A stretch of DNA of 64,000 nt, taken from contig NC_084460.1 of the NCBI RefSeq assembly GCF_027409185.1, positions 150,743,569 through 150,807,568 on the forward strand, given 5' to 3'. Position 1 is the first letter of the stretch. Each line of letters opens with the position of its first letter. This document shows positions 62,517 to 64,000 of this stretch, in pieces. The notes below the pieces were generated by a model. It ran no database searches, was not told the origin of the DNA, and was given only the letters and a program-made list of their open reading frames with translations. A program made the translations under genes and the position numbers. Origin of the DNA: Cynocephalus volans (Eukaryota > Chordata > Mammalia > Dermoptera > Cynocephalidae).

Positions 62517-63004
62517 GGCAGCGTTAAAAATTTGAATATAAATTGAACATCAGTTAAAACAAACAATTGCCAGAATTTCTGTGCTCACAAAATCTGTCAG
62601 ACATTAAAAATGCCATAGCAGTTATAAAGCAAAGCTTCAGGATAAAAAAAATATATATCTAACAAATTTTACTTATTAGATTGAATCACCAGGCTACATA
62701 TTCAAAGTGGCTGTACACACTTTGCTTTTATTAGATTGTCATATTCTTCCATCATTTGAATATTCCATCTTCAACTAAAAAGTGATTTCTACTTGCCACT
62801 TTGTATTTCTGGTTAAAATACACAAAAGAGAAGGTTTTATTTATAAGAGAACAAGATAGTATAAGAAATCAAATTTCAAGATAAAGAATTATTGAGTCAA
62901 ATAAGTCAAAGGATCATTAAATCCAAACATGAAAATAAGTGTCTTCTAAAAGCGATTTAAGGATGTTTTCAAAATTAAAACAAGCAAGCAAACAAAAATC
63001 CTAT

Positions 63005-63190
63005 AATCAACGGGCAAGTTATTTAACCTCTCTGTGCTCTATCAGTTAATTCCTTTGCAAAATGGATAGAAAAAAACACCTATCTCATAGAATTGTTGTG
63101 AGGATTAAATAATAATATACAGTACTGAAAAGTGCTTGGGACAGTGCCTGGCACATAGTAAGTACTCAATAAATGTTAGCTATCATTTCT
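63005..63190 (+). repeat. MIR
   Basis: GGCAAGTTATTTAACCTCTC, TTGTTGTGAGGATTAAATAA and CAGTGCCTGGCACATAGTAA give a clear MIR 3' half. Confidence 0.85.
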
Positions 63191-63654
63191 TCTAGTATTT
63201 TTTAACATTTTGTATAAATATTTTATTTTAGGACACCCAGTTGCCTTAGCATAAAATCAATTTCTGCATTTCCATATATCATGTTAAAGCATTTACAAAA
63301 AAATAAGGTAAGTATAAAGTTATTGATCATCCATAATTTTTAACATACATGAAACATAGTAATCATCTGTGGTAACTGCTTCATGGTTAAAAACAATCAT
63401 CAATTTCAAACCTCCCAAGGTAAACAAACTCCTAGATTACTCTAGACAGACATATCACTGCACCTAAAATTCAACTACTATAAGCTGGCTTCTGGTCCAA
63501 TCAAAGCACAAGAAATAAGGTGAGCTGGAGGCTATCCACTGAGTCACTGGTTAGTTTAGATCTGATGCTCAGCCCTTGGACAGTCTATCTTTCTAGCTAT
63601 CTAAGGGCAGGTGATGCACAAATCATACAGCCATTAGTGGCTATGGGACTTAGA

Positions 63655-63850
63655 ACTGTATTGCCAGTTTCCTAAACTTGGCTGAAAATAAGAAACACTT
63701 GGAGCTCTTGTTAAAAAAACAGATTCCCAGGCCCCAATTGTGATCTACTGAGTGAGAATATCTAGAGAAAAGCCCTGATAATCTGTATATTTAACAACTC
63801 CCACCCACAGCCAACTTTAGGATACTTTTTGGATTGTACCTCCTACATTT
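63655..63850 (+). mobile_element. MER5A-like relic
   Basis: ACACTTGGAGCTCTTGTTAA and GATTCCCAGGCCCCAATTG match the MER5A/Charlie group. Confidence 0.55.
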
Positions 63851-64000
63851 AGTGTACACTCACATAAATGTTTATATTATAAATTACATACTTGTACTCC
63901 TGTCAATCTTTCTAGTAAAAATTAACAAATTAGCTTATGTTCATGTTTCAAGATAAAAATTAATTAAAATGGGAATTTTTTGTGTGTGTACACTGCTTGG

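Larger units (their letters stand above)
61341..64000 (-). other. ZNF654: ZNF654 intron, cut by the window edge
   Basis: I found no upstream exon here. Contents are a G12 run at 61736-61747, a CYN SINE at 62420, a MIR at 63005-63190 and a MER5A-like relic at about 63655-63850. Confidence 0.6.

Noticed and set aside
61341-64000. Search for a further upstream ZNF654 exon
   Set aside because: No acceptor-frame-donor combination encoding the expected N-terminal family sequence was found; the exon is presumed to be outside the window.

Overview
The window is nuclear DNA from a placental mammal, most likely a colugo (Dermoptera, Galeopterus or Cynocephalus). It is AT-rich and carries MIR, L2, MER5A, MER20, MER2, L1, MaLR and ERVL relics, as expected of a placental mammal. 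The lineage call rests on three tRNA-derived SINEs at about 1.81, 13.72 and 62.42 kb. Their monomers and dimers, with a conserved 'GGTTCGGATCC' B box and a 'CCTTACCGGTCATCTT' end before the A tail, match the CYN SINE family that I know only from colugos.

Two protein-coding genes are present, both on the minus strand. C3orf38 is complete: three coding exons between 37715 and 32699, 349 codons including the stop. ZNF654 is partial: six exons between 61340 and 46239, 989 residues plus the stop. Its first exon or exons lie beyond the right edge. The order and orientation (ZNF654 upstream, C3orf38 about 5 kb downstream) match the human 3p11.1 block, read here in reverse. All exon junctions were worked out by hand and are phase-consistent.

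Layout:
- 0-22 kb is dense with mobile elements. It holds a 5'-truncated L1 with most of ORF2, a CpG-rich solo LTR, an MST/THE1-type LTR nested in an MLT2-type LTR, an MLT1 LTR carrying a CYN SINE with a perfect 15-bp duplication, an antisense ERVL internal remnant split by another solo LTR, and two MaLR elements in opposite orientation. One MaLR element is a complete LTR-internal-LTR copy flanked by a 5-bp duplication.
- 22-32.5 kb is AT-rich with few recent insertions and lies downstream of C3orf38.
- 32.5-38.2 kb is C3orf38 and its CpG-island promoter, which has two ETS-type sites.
- 38.2-43 kb is the spacer between the genes, with ancient L2, MIR and DNA-transposon relics.
- 43-64 kb is ZNF654: an inferred long 3' UTR, the large zinc-finger exon and five smaller exons in long introns.

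I found no bacterial-type system, CRISPR array or structural RNA gene. The points most worth checking are a tandem (NAGNAG) acceptor in C3orf38, an apparently longer C-terminus of that protein, the eight-base terminal coding segment of ZNF654, the CpG-rich solo LTR, and the different CYN SINE architectures.
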